Below are positions 23,960 through 36,300 of a DNA stretch of 64,000 nucleotides, piece after piece. Within the stretch, counting starts at the first letter, position 1. Each line of letters starts with the position of its first letter. A model generated the notes under the pieces. It worked only from the letters and a program-made list of their open reading frames with translations. It ran no database searches and was not told where the DNA came from. Where the stretch lies: contig CM076671.1 in the NCBI GenBank assembly GCA_038496675.1, forward strand, positions 5,212,133-5,276,132. Reading direction: 5' to 3'. The position numbers and the translations under genes were made by a program. The stretch is from Rachycentron canadum (lineage: Eukaryota > Chordata > Actinopteri > Carangiformes > Rachycentridae).

Positions 23960-26900
23960 TGTAATAATCATCATTATTTAATCTGTATTTCTTTAAATTT
24001 CTTTTTAATTTATTTTAATTCATTTCTTTTTTCGGCCACTTTGGGAGCAGGAGTCAGCAGAATAGAAAACACACACATTTCCCGTCAGGCTTGTGAAATG
24101 GATATGACTGCTGTGCTACACATCCAGCAGACAGAGAGCAAACGTAAGCATTAATTCAGAGTTGTGTTTCTGGTCAGATAATTAATGTAAAGCCACAATT
24201 CACCCTCCTTCTAGTTTCATTTTGGTCCCTATCAACTCTTTAGAAAAATGTTTAGCTGTTTAGACATTAAACGTTGTGCTGTGTTTACTAGCTACTTGCA
24301 GGTTGTTGTTAAAAGATGCTACAGATGTTTATTTTATTACTCATTTGTAATTATAAAATATTGAACAGCATGGTGGAAAGTTTAGACTTCATTCAGGGAG
24401 GATGTGGGATAGTGATACAGACGGGAGCATTTTAAGAGAAAGCAGAGGGTATGAATTTGGTTATACACCCTAGCGTTGTCATTTATTCCAAAAAGCCAAA
24501 AAGATGGAGATACTGATGAGAGAACAGAGAGAGACAGAGAGGAGAGAGGGGAGATAGGAAGAGAGGGATCAGTGCAGCTGTGTGCCTCTTTAGGATTCCT
24601 GCTCTCTACCTCCTCTTGCCGGGGCCAAACCGGCATCATTAGGTTTGGCAAATTACCCGAGCGGCCATTGTGGCGCAGCCATGGCACGTTAGTGTGTCTT
24701 TTTAACTGTGGCTAAACTCAGTCTATTCACTTGTAAAAGAGAGCGGCCATTGGCAGATAGTTGGCAGGTTGCACAGAGAGGCCATTCACCCCGGTAGGAA
24801 GGAGCTGGGAATACCGCCTCGGAAATGGTCCTCTCTGAATATTTTGATGGAGAGACTCTGGATGCCCTCTCAGTGTCCATTTGCTCCAACTAACAAATCT
24901 CCATGAACTGACTTCACTGGTGTTTGATTCTACCTTTTACAGGTGAAGGCTCAGTTACTCTCACGTGAGTCAGTCAGGGATTTTTAGAGATTTTTCTTTT
25001 GATGGCAGCTGTTGTTGTCTTTTTTTTTATTTGAAGAGGAATTTGAGATCCCATGTTTTTGGGTATAAGGAGGTGGGGGGATTCACTCTTTCTTTTAATG
25101 ATATTTGGATGAAGTCCAAGTACTCCGATGAAGAGAGTTTAGACAAGAGGCAGACATACAAGGGTCAGACGCTGTACTCCCTTCTTTTATTTTTCATACC
25201 ATAGAGAAACAAATTATGGGGCTTCTGGATGAAGACATAATTACTTGTAATTTATTTCCCTGTCATATATCACCTCAGTAAAAAAGGGTTTGTCTGTATG
25301 CTCATTTTTTAGCCTGTCTTAGTGCTATTAAGCATTTTCAAGGTACATGTCTTGACAACATATAATTCCCTGTAGTAGCTGTTTTGTAAGGTATGACTGA
25401 AGAGGTTTTACTCACCCAGACAGAAAAAGAAATAGCACATTCACAGTGTCAGCGCGGCTGCCCTGTTCATCCTTAAAAAGGTCATCCACGTCCTACTCTC
25501 TCCTTCATCAAATCAACTCATTCATATATTAGCTGTGGGTTGAAGGTGTCCAAGTGACACACACCGTGGGAGGGCCATCTGAAAAGAGTGAAATGTTCTA
25601 CTCCTTCAGTTTGTCTGAAGACAAAGCCAAGAGTGCCTGAATAGTGTTGCTTTAATTTTGTATGTGTGCTTTAAAAGTTTGAGATTCCCTGTTTTGTTCA
25701 GGGTGTAGCAGGAGTGGTGGTTGTGCTGATTAGGGCAGGGGGTATATTATGAGTTTATTAAAAAAAACCTTTTTTTAAATGCAGGTTAGCCTGCACACAA
25801 GATTATTTCCATTGTAAAATATCTGTCTACACTTTGTCATCTGAAAGAAAAACCTCTGCAGTGTGTAAAGTTTGCACAACTGTGATAAAGTGCTGCAGGA
25901 TCACCACTCCACTGTCCAAACAGTTGACACAACGTTTCAACAATAAAGGAGAAACTCTGCAGCTAATGCTTTTCGCTTCTTGCCAAGGTGCATGAGGATA
26001 TTCTTTCACACAACAACCCCAGTCATATAATCATTGTGCTTGTCGTCATCTTCAGATGACCCACAAATACTTAGATAACACAAATCACTCTTTGCTGAAT
26101 TGGCCACCATCTGTGGACACAGTAGAGAAGTAAACAGGTTGGGAGCCACTGAAGCCTTCCTGCTGTCTATTATAAGATCTATTTGCATGAACTTCTGACC
26201 TTAGAGAGTACTCTGGATTACGGCCAGGCCAATGACTCAGGCAGCATAATATTATTTTATAGCAGATATATTGCATATATATTGTTCTCTCCCCATGAAA
26301 TCTTGTTTTCTGTCGGTAATGACGTCAGTGCATGATTTTTCCCAAATTTAAAATGATGAAGACAATTTGATAAACTCCACGTTGGCTGAAAGAGCAGTAC
26401 TTGCTAAATACCTGAAATAGTTCAGCCTGTTCAGTGTACAGGGTTTGTATATTTTTAAGTGGAAATAATGAAACAAATCAAGTGCTAGTAATAAATGTCA
26501 AAGAAAAACGAGAGGCCAGGTAAACACTCTATATATGGGCATATGCTTTAAAGGAGATCAGCAGTGTTAGCTTGAATCTACAGAAGTGATGGATACCAGA
26601 CCTCTGTGTGAGGTTAGGCACACAATTTATGTCGTTAAAGTCAATTTTTCAAGTTCTAGTTCTGGATGGCATTCAGAGGATCTGTGGATCCAGTGAGACC
26701 TGTATTTCTTACTCTGGTTGTTTCTCTTCCCCAGATCCAACATGTTCCTTGTCACCGGTGCTCACTTCCTCTGATTATCCATTGACTTATCTAAACATTT
26801 AACACAGAGGTATTTAATTCAGCCCTGTCTCATTAGGCTGCAGTGTGATGTGGTATTTATGCAAATATTTCCAATTCTCCTTCTGTTGTAGGTTTGGGAT

Positions 26901-27299
26901 TGCATGCAAGAAGACATCCTAATTAACGAGATATACCATAACTCACTCCAGTGTTGTGAGAGAAAGAGACACATAGTGTGAAGACTCTCTAATGAATCTC
27001 ATTTGTGAGCCATTAAAGCTTTCAACATTTTGAATAAAATAAAGAGCAAAGAGAGGATTGCTATTACAAAATAAAAGTTTGACTTTAACAGTAGTTGTCC
27101 TTTTAGGATGGAGCACACAGCAGTGTGTATTTCTGACAAGCTTTTAGGAGACACATTAGCAGCTTAGTTATGCAGTGTGTCTGTGTTTCTTTTGAGTGAG
27201 GTGAAGGGTGAAGCTTTCACTCTCACAAAGGAATCACAGAGCTGTGATTCATACACCTGTTGTATTTTGATGCATTGATACAATGACGCCATATCTCAA

Positions 27300-27440
27300 A
27301 CCTCCTGCTCAGTGGCTCAGAGGTTAAACTATTGGCAGTGTTCCTCTCTGCGCGGTCACATGTTCGCTCCATGTTCCTGTGGGTTTCCTCCCACAGTCCA
27401 AACGCACACAGGTCACATGAATCGGAGACTGTATTTCTAA
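27300..27440 (+). mobile_element. Diverged fragment of a tRNA-like fish SINE
   Basis: The segment has CTCAGTGGCTCAGAGG near its start and GTGGGTTTCCTCCCACAGTC followed by CAAACGCACACAGGT. These match the head and middle of the same family as the element at 34860-34954. It is degraded, with no flanking duplication seen. Confidence 0.55.
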
Positions 27441-28139
27441 TCTCTTCACAGGTTGTTAAGGCTTTATGATGTTTTTCCAACACAGGCAGCTACATGAATG
27501 AATGAATGATCGGACACACTCACGGCTTCAGGAAAACGCTGTTAGGCCTGAATGTTTGTTGCTTTTACTTCCTACTTTCCAAATCTAAAATATTTTATGT
27601 CACACTCTGTTTTCATTTGGCAGCAGAAAGCGTTTGGCAGTTTCAACGCAACACTCGAAACACTCTGATGTATGCAACAGAAAATATATGAGCAGTCCCC
27701 AGTCAAGTAATTGTTAAAGTCATTTATTAAGCAGAAATCCCAAACATTTGATGTTTAAAGTTCTCAAATCTGAGGCTTTGCTGCTTTTTGTGGGAAATAT
27801 TTTTGAAAGATTAAAAGAAGCTCTTGGGTACAGTGGTGCTTTGAGAGAAATGCTAATATCATAGTGACAATGCTGATGTGTACAATGTTGAGTCTCTCAG
27901 TTTTCTATTAGCATCCCAACATCTCTTTATTAGCAATACAGCCGTGGTGCATCAGTATCCAGGTATTTGAACAGATATTTTGACCCACTGACGAAAAGTC
28001 AATCACCAGTATGTCTGGACAAAATATCAGTGTAGTTCATCCAACATTTGTTGAAATATTTAAATCTGGTGTAAAATGGTGGACCGACTGATCAACTGAT
28101 AGACCTCATCCTCCGTTGAACCCTTTCTCTGGCATAGCT

Positions 28140-28192
28140 AAAAATAATCAATGGATTAATCAGTAGTAATTACTGGCTGCAGCTCTACTACA
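28140..28192 (+). mobile_element. Terminal fragment of a GCAGCTCTA-ended fish MITE
   Basis: AATAATCAATGGATTAATCA leads into CTGGCTGCAGCTCTA, which resembles the end of a widespread teleost MITE with repeated ATTAATCGATTA words and a GCAGCTCTA terminus. Short and diverged. Confidence 0.45.
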
Positions 28193-30343
28193 GGCGCTTA
28201 GGGGGCATGAGCTTCTTAGACAGTGTTAATTGGCAAAAAAGCAACAACCAACAACCCACATAAGCTTTTGAGGTCTTTATTCAAGGGACCAAATAAGTGA
28301 GTCTCACTCGAAAAATGAAAGCATTGGCTGTTTGTTTAATGGCTTCAAAAAGCCTATATTTACATTTTTTGCCTTCACCTAAAATCACTAATGAGCACTG
28401 TCTCTCAGAGGCGAAGGTGGAAGGACCATGATTTTGTTAAAGCACAGAAAAACCTCTCAGGGAGAAGGACAGGGTGGATAGCTGGGCATACAATGTGCCG
28501 TAAAGCCACTTTTACACAGTAGGGTGCTGTTTGCATTTGCTGTTTGTTTTGCAACTCAACCAAACTTCAACCAAAATGGTGGCAGAACAACCAATTACAT
28601 AAGAGGACTTGTTAAAATAAGCAGGTAGTCTCTGTCTTTGGCTAAAGCTGATCACAGTGAGAGTGAGAATCTGTATTTCCTACTGCTCCTGAAGAATCTG
28701 ACTGACATCTGCTGCTACTCCCCTTCATTGTACTGAATAGACAAATCCCAGAACATTAGGCCTCTCACTGGACTGCCTTTGCACGGTGAGAGGAGCATGA
28801 CCACATAACAAAAGCGAGGCCAGCGGTGGAGGCTCTGTTCCTGTCGCTTCATTAAGCAGAAATGTTGGGCCCAGCAGGTTGAAAAAACCTCTGCCTCCAC
28901 ACACATTCAGTTCTCCTGGGGAGCAGTAGACAGACGTGCACCATTTCCATTCTCCAGAGCACATAGCAGACGCAGGCAAAAGAAAGTGGGAGCTGCGATG
29001 AAAGAATAACAAATCTAAACTGTAGAATAGAATAACTTGACGATTATGTCATTTTAAACCACTTTATCCTTCAATTCTGACAAAGTTACAAACCAAAAGT
29101 GTGCACCAGTCCCAGCCATTTTCATTCTGTACCCCTCCCCTTTATTCTTTTGGAAATGTGCTTGCATTGAGTTTTCAAACGTATGGCTTAGGAACTTTGT
29201 GTGTCTCATGTGAAAAATAAATGCACTTACATGCGACAGTCAAATGTGAACTGCTGTAGCAGTAAAGTTGCCATTTGGCACCTGGGATGTCCATATGTTC
29301 GCAGGCACACAGTGGTGTGAAAAGAGCTTCATTTGTCAGCTGTATTTTACCTGCTGACCTGACAGTTTGAGTTATTTGACATCACTGAAATGAACCTCTC
29401 AGGCTGCTCTCTCGCCACTTCACTGCTGGCCCTTCGTCTTCATGAACCAGTGTTGGAAAGTAAAATAGATGAGGTGATTGAACTAAATGAAATATATGTG
29501 AATGAAGGAGCAGGACACAGATGGTGGAGCTGTTTCCAAGAATATTGTGATCTTCTTCCTCTTGACAGGACATTTTCAGGTGCAATGTGCTCGCCATTGA
29601 AAACACAGTTAGGTACCTTGGTCACTTTTCTCCTGTTTCAGTTCAGCTGAACATCAACAGCTGAATCTCAGCAGCACAATAAAACAGAAAGTAAGTAGTT
29701 TAGGTTACTTATTTATCTTTACATGAATCAAAAACCGAAACAGTGGTTGTTTTTGGTCTTTTATCATCAGTTTATTTATCAACCATAACAGACAGGGCTG
29801 CAGTTGCTGCGTAGTAAATGTAAATGCTTTTGATGACAAGTCACCGGCTAATTTTTTGAAAGGACCTTTGCTATAATCCCGTGCACATGCTTGTCGTCGT
29901 CAGATAATCATCTTTGAGCAGATTTGATGTAATAAATGGATTTTGATGTTGTCACAAAGACCCTTCATCTGGCTCACAGTTCAAAGTTCACTCCCCCTGT
30001 TTGGCTCTGGGCCCAGCCCGGTCTTTGAATGGGTCTCCTCAGTCATGAAGAGCTCCGTTGATGGCACCCTCGGTTTGAGAGTCGGCATTTGAAAGATCGG
30101 CGGCTCTGGCCTTTTGAGGTGAATGAGCCATGACCGAGCCCTGCTGACACTGACGGGCTGGACCCCCAGAGCCAACAGACAGAGGCGGCAGAGGGACAGG
30201 GGCAGACAGACAGTGGTTGGGGGTTTTAAATATCAGTGTTTTTTTTTTTGTTTTTTTTTATATCTTTCTGAGGTAAATTTGAATCATTGGTATTTGATTC
30301 TCACTGATCAAACAACTGACAGTTGTCTCTTCTGTATCAACAG

Positions 30344-30387
30344 GTGTTTCCTGAGGACCTGATAGAAGACTGGATGTGGTTGTAACA
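30344..30387 (+). other. sema5b: sema5b 5' UTR segment in the first coding exon
   Basis: The acceptor TATCAACAG ends at 30343, giving a 44-nt leader before ATG 30388. It contains an ATG at 30374 that stops almost at once (ATG TGG TTG TAA), a minimal uORF ending at 30385, three bases before the start codon. Confidence 0.6.
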
Positions 30388-33300
30388 ATGCTTACGTCAG
30401 GGTGGGGGGTGCGGGCCCTCTCCCCCTGTGGGCTTGTGCTGGTCATCTGTTCATCTGTTTGTCTGTCCCAGCAGCCTCACATCAAACCTGCAGACTGCAG
30501 TAGAAAGGAACATCCCATTGTTTCCTACCAAGGTGAGTGCACCGTTTTGTTTTCTTTATCAACCATCTATTCACGCCTTCCTCCAACATCAGCCAACGTA
30601 TATGGGCAGTGAGAGAGAGACATATCTGCATTTAGCATTTAGTTGGGAACACATAACGATGCTCCTACATCCCTTGATATCAGATTTAAAAGACGATCCT
30701 TATCTTCTACTCCCCTCCTTTGTGTCTTAGCAGGAGCTGAATTTTAAAAGCACCGATGCTTAAGTTATCAGTGCATTGATGCATGTTGTTGAGTTATTAA
30801 CATTCTTCTTCCCCAAAAACCACTTGATTGTTTTTTGTTTTGTTGGTCTGCAGGCTGATTTATAACCATATCACTCTACGAAGTAACATGCAGCATGTGT
30901 TTATTGGTGACATAACTGCTGATGATCAGCTGGTTACAGGAAACAGGACTGATCTCATACAGACCTTCACAATTGAAGCAAACTATTTGTACCTTTATGT
31001 ATCAAGTGTTAATTTAGTCCATATCAAAATCCTGCATTGTGTAATAGCAAGCAGCAGATGTCAACGTAAATATTGCCACACACTCCCACTTCTGATGCAG
31101 GCAGGAGTGAAAGACAAAAACTATCTCCTGCATTAAAGCAGCACGATAGGGCTCCTGGAGTGTTTGAAGTGTTGACCCTTAGTTTCCTTCGGTGTGTTTT
31201 CAAAGAGCGATGTTAGGACAAGGCTGCTCGTGGAAAACGAGTCATTTCAGTCAGTCAGTCTGTGTTTGTCTGCATTGCCACAGGTCATTGTGTGCAAAGG
31301 GAAATGCAAACGATGCAAACAATCTGGATTTAATAGGTCCCCTTGAAAATCACTGCTGCTCAACTGATGGTTTGTATTTGTGCTGTTCTGTGGAGCTGAG
31401 GCCAGACAAGAGTGACAGTTCAGTTTGTTTGTAATAGCACACTGTTTGCTCATAATATTTCAAATGTTGCTTCGCATTTTATATGAGATTAATAAAGACT
31501 AAGTTTCACAACAAACAAGATTTGGCTAAAATATGGAGATAATAAAAGTCTAACAGTGCTAAAAGATCCCATGTTAATTTGGATTAATAGGTTTTGTTAG
31601 ACTTGTGTTTACTTTATGCATCAAGGCATGCATTGAAAGTTATTTGTATATCTGCGCATTTTATCAGACACAACAGACATCCAAGTTTAGATTAAATTAA
31701 AAGATGCTTTGTGTCTGCACAGAAGCCTCATTAAATGTTCTTCTTCGGCTGTCTAACGCCTGTGAAAGGGCCTTTGATGATATTATTTTGACTGGATGTC
31801 AGTTTCCATTCAGCTCAAAGTGCTCGTCTGGCAAACTGTGCTGTTATTGTTTTGGATACATTTGCCCTGCAAGCCGGCCCTCAAATAACCAGCATTCATT
31901 TAGGTGAGGCTTTGAAAGATTGTCCAAAGGATTAATTTGTTGCACTTTATGTGGTTTGTTCTTGCTGCCCAGAGCTCATATAAAAATGCCAAAGTGGCTT
32001 TTTGTTCAGCAGTCATCCTGCCTGGGTAGAGGTTTTAAATCAAAGCGATTTAATTTAATCTATAATGACAATAGACTTTGAAAACAAAGTCACAAGTGCT
32101 TCACGAGGTAGAAAAAAAAGTATGGATTATGTGAACATTGTTATTAACTAAAGGGAAATAATAGTACAAAGAATTAAATCAAGTAGTATACACCAAAATA
32201 GAACAAGATAATTGAAAATACAGCTCTTTATTAATAAGCCATCTTTTTAAAATTGCCATGATTTCAACCAGTTAGATTTTAAGTGTTCACTTAGCAGGAG
32301 GAACTGCTAGTCAGCAAATATCACTATCCACCCATCCAGAAATTCTTCTAATTTGGTTTGTGTCTCGGTTTGATTAATTTTTTGCGACCAGAGAACCGAC
32401 GTTGTATGTTTTTATGTAGAACATTGTCTGTAAGCCTCATGACTAAATAAGCAGCAATCAGAGCTGAAGGTCTTATTTATTAGGAGTTTACAACTCAGCT
32501 AATCTGCGTCATCAGGACCGTGGGGGTGTGATTTTATCAGATTTGACAGACAGACTGTCATCACATATTTAAATACTGTCAAACTGTGGTGCATGGACGT
32601 GTGTGACATCTTCTTCTCTGAACAAAGCTCTGCCCACTGTAAACCAGGGAGAACAGCTTGAAAACACAAATTACAGAAATAGCAGAAAATTGTACGTTCA
32701 TGTTAAACTGACTGAACAAATGTGTTTTCAGGGCCATTATTGAACATTAATAAAATGGGCAGGTAGACCATCTGTAGCAGACGTCGCAACCTAAATCACG
32801 TTCTGCCCCCGAAGTTTTTGAAACCAAATGTGGACTCGTGGTCTGTGAAGTGTAGAAGAATCGGACTCTGTGAACCAGGTACCATTTGGTGAAGAGGGAT
32901 TCCCACGCAAAGAATGGATAACTTATTTCTTTTCCCTAATTCTTCTCCTCCCCCTCCATTGTCATCTTTCTGTTTCGCTCCTTGTCTTCTTCCTGTTCCC
33001 GTTCATCATCCCGCTCCTCCCACTTCTTTTTCCTCTTCTGATTCTCCTGCCTTTTGTCTCTCCTGTCCTGTTTTTCCTCTCCTTGTTCTCCTCTTCATTG
33101 TTCATCTTTCATAATGTGCTTTGCCTTTTTGTCTCGCCTTTTCCCCCTCCTCCTCCCGTTTAACTTTTCCTTCACCCTTCAACCCTTTCCTCCCTGCCAC
33201 CCTTCTCTCTCCACTCAGCATTAAGGCCGTGGATGTCAGAGTTTTCTCATCCAGGAGTGAAGGATTTCTCCCAGCTGGCCCTGGACCTGAGCAGAAACCA

Positions 33301-36300
33301 GCTCATTGTGGGTGCAAGGTAACAACTGCACCTTAGGTCACACAGTGTACAATGTTCACAATAAAGGAATTCAGGATCACAGTCATGAACACTACAAAAC
33401 ACGAAACAACCTGAATACACCAAGAGCAAGATTCAGAATCATAACCAGTCTGTATGCTCCTGCTGCTTTACCTCCACCATGAAATTTTCTTTTTCAGAAA
33501 CTTTATCTTCAGACTGAGTTTGGTCAACGCCTCCCTCATACAGGTAACATTAGCCAAGCCAAGTGCTAATAATAAGCTGAGAAAACATTTTCACAATTTG
33601 AGTTTATTAAACAGAATGAAACAAATCATAATAATTATAAATATGACACACAATAATAATTATGGTAATATTTTGAAATAAAATATTCACGAAGTTTTTT
33701 TTAAATATACATGATGTATCTAAGCCTAATTCCCAAAAGCAAATATATGTTAATATTTTCTATTTCAGGCGACAGAATGGGCTCCTGATGAAGATACTAA
33801 GCGCTCATGTCAGAGCAAAGGCAAATCTGAGGTAGAGCATCTGTGTCTTATAAAAAAAAAAGGCTCAAATCTGTCTGTTCAGATGACTTTCTCATGAAAC
33901 AGTAAAACTGTGTTGTGGTGTATTTGTCTGCAGGAGGAATGTCAAAACTACATCCGGGTTTTGTTGATCAGTGGACGGATGCTCTTCACATGTGGGACTA
34001 ATGCTTTTACCCCCGTGTGTATAACCAGGCAGGTTGGTATGACAGTTAGTCATGAGAGCTGCTCCATACAACCATCAATATCAGGAAAAAGGCCAGAATT
34101 TAAAGTCTACAATTTACAATCACCACAAAATCTCAAGCAACTGTTAAGTGTAGTGACATAAATGGGAATCAGCAGCTGTCTGGAAAACACATAAACTCCT
34201 GTGAACTGTGAGAAATCAGTCAAGAAAAGAAAATAAGCAACATACGTGTAAAATCTGCCCAAATGATGGTTACACTACTACCTCCTTCTCCTTTCATCAT
34301 AAAAGGGGCAGCGCCGCAACTGATCATTATTTTCATCGTCAATTAATCTGTCAGTCTGTTGTTTGGTTTTAATAATTTATTGTTAAAAATATAATGCGAT
34401 AGTTGTGAAATAAAAGATCACATGGTTTTGACCTCAAATTTCTCGCTTTCCTATCAAATTCCAAAAGTATTCAGTTTAAAAGAGAAAATCACAAAATGTT
34501 TGCACTTGAAAAGATGAAAACATGTTTGTGAATATTCTGAACAATTTTTCAAAAATCAAAAAGGACTGAAATGGTGAGCCAATAACTGGTATTATTGGCT
34601 CACCATTTCAGCCCTGAAAAACAGGCACTTCTTTGCAAACTGATTAATAAATGGTTTTGATCTTGCTAATGTAAATAATTGCATCATCTTTGTTGCATTT
34701 GGGAAATGACAGAAGCTCAAGGTTGTATCATTATGTGAAAGTGGCCATAATACAGACAAGAAATCAATTATTTGCCAAACATTTTATTTTGAAACACACA
34801 GTGAAAACAAAATGCTGACAGTGAGGTGGTAGATTTCCTTCTCCCTGGAATGACTTCAGGGCGGCACGGTGGTGCAGTGGTTCGCACCTTTGCCTCACGG
34901 CAAGAAGGTCTGGGTTTGATTCTCGGATAGCGGTATAGAGAATGGATGGATGGCTGACTTCAGTTTTGTTTACCATTTGTATGTCTTTGTCAGATTGGTA
35001 ACATCAGTCAGGTGTTGGACACTGTAAATGGTGTTGCTCGATGTCCCTACGACCCGCGCCACAACTCCACCGCCATGGTAACAGAGAAGGGTGAGTTGTA
35101 CGCTGCCACAGTGATCGACTTCTCGGGACGTGACCCAGTCATCTACAGGAGCCTGGGGAACATGCCGCCGCTGCGCACTGCTCAGTACAACTCCAAGTGG
35201 CTCAATGGTAAAAAAAAGCAGCACACAGATTTTTCATCCTGGCATTGATTTGTGTGCGAGTTTGTGAAAATCACATGATCCATATCTTTTCTCTTATCTC
35301 ATGTTTCCTCCAGAGCCTCATTTTGTGTCGGTTTATGAGATTGGTCGATTTGCCTACTTCTTCCTGAGAGAAACGGCGGTTGAAAATGACTGTGGCAAGA
35401 TGGTGTTCTCTCGAGTGGCCCGGGTCTGTAAGAACGATATGGGAGGTCGTTTCCTATTGGAGGACACCTGGACCACGTTCATGAAGGCCAGACTCAACTG
35501 CTCCCGCTCAGGAGAAATCCCCTTTTACTACAATGAGCTGCAGAGCACCTTTTACTTACCAGAGCAGGATCTGATCTACGGCATTTTCACCACTAATGTG
35601 TGAGTCATGTTCATGAGTAATGTATCACTGAATTTATATGTCAGTTTACTTGTCAAGGAGTCCTCCAAAAAAAAAGCTGTCATATTTTTCTTTCTCATTT
35701 CCTTTCACCCGAAATTGCTGCAATCTGACCGTGATTACACCTTCCCCTCCTTCAGGAACAGCATCTCAGCTTCAGCTGTCTGTGCCTTCAATCTGAGCGC
35801 CATCACCCAGGCGTTCAACGGACCTTTTCGCTACCAGGAGAACCCCCGCACCGCCTGGCTCTCCACTCCGAACCCTATACCCAATTTTCAGGTAATTCAT
35901 ATTTACACAAACACAAAAAAACTGAAGTGGATCCACATAGCAGTTTTCTCTCTCAGTGCTGATAGATGTGAGACTGTTCCTTCCCTCCAAGGCTTATAAA
36001 GGGGGTTTCAAAAGAATGACATCCATTTCATCTCTGTGCGAGACCAGAGATAGCCTGTGCAGTATAGCTTATAAATTCTATACACCTCCAGCAATGAGTT
36101 TTTGGCAACTCTCTAACACATATATAACAATTCCATCCAAACAGAGCTGCAGGGTCGTTGTAAATGATATAATCTCTGAATTTAATATGCAGTTAAAAAA
36201 CAGTTAAATTAAATAAAATGACCTTCTGCAACTCCAATTGCAAAACAGATTCCTTGGACATGTCAATTGAAATGTATGAATGAATGTTCTTAGTGACACC

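Larger units (their letters stand above)
17328..30343 (+). other. sema5b: Large non-coding interval, probably sema5b leader intron
   Basis: About 13 kb without a convincing coding exon on the plus strand. It holds microsatellites (18039-18082, 22041-22103, 22302-22323), a T run (22909-22927), a purine-rich stretch (24507-24570), diverged SINE/MITE fragments (27300-27440, 28140-28192) and candidate regulatory blocks, each listed separately. Its ORFs are short and low-complexity. Confidence 0.5.

Noticed and set aside
32870..33163. 97-codon plus-strand ORF rich in Leu, Pro and Phe
   Set aside because: It reads through the polypyrimidine tract before a sema5b exon; its composition explains it, and an overlapping frame is open too.
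34860..34954. Possible tRNA gene (A- and B-box-like motifs)
   Set aside because: No cloverleaf or anticodon arm can be folded. The GGATGGATGG tail and flanking 9-bp duplications mark it as a SINE.
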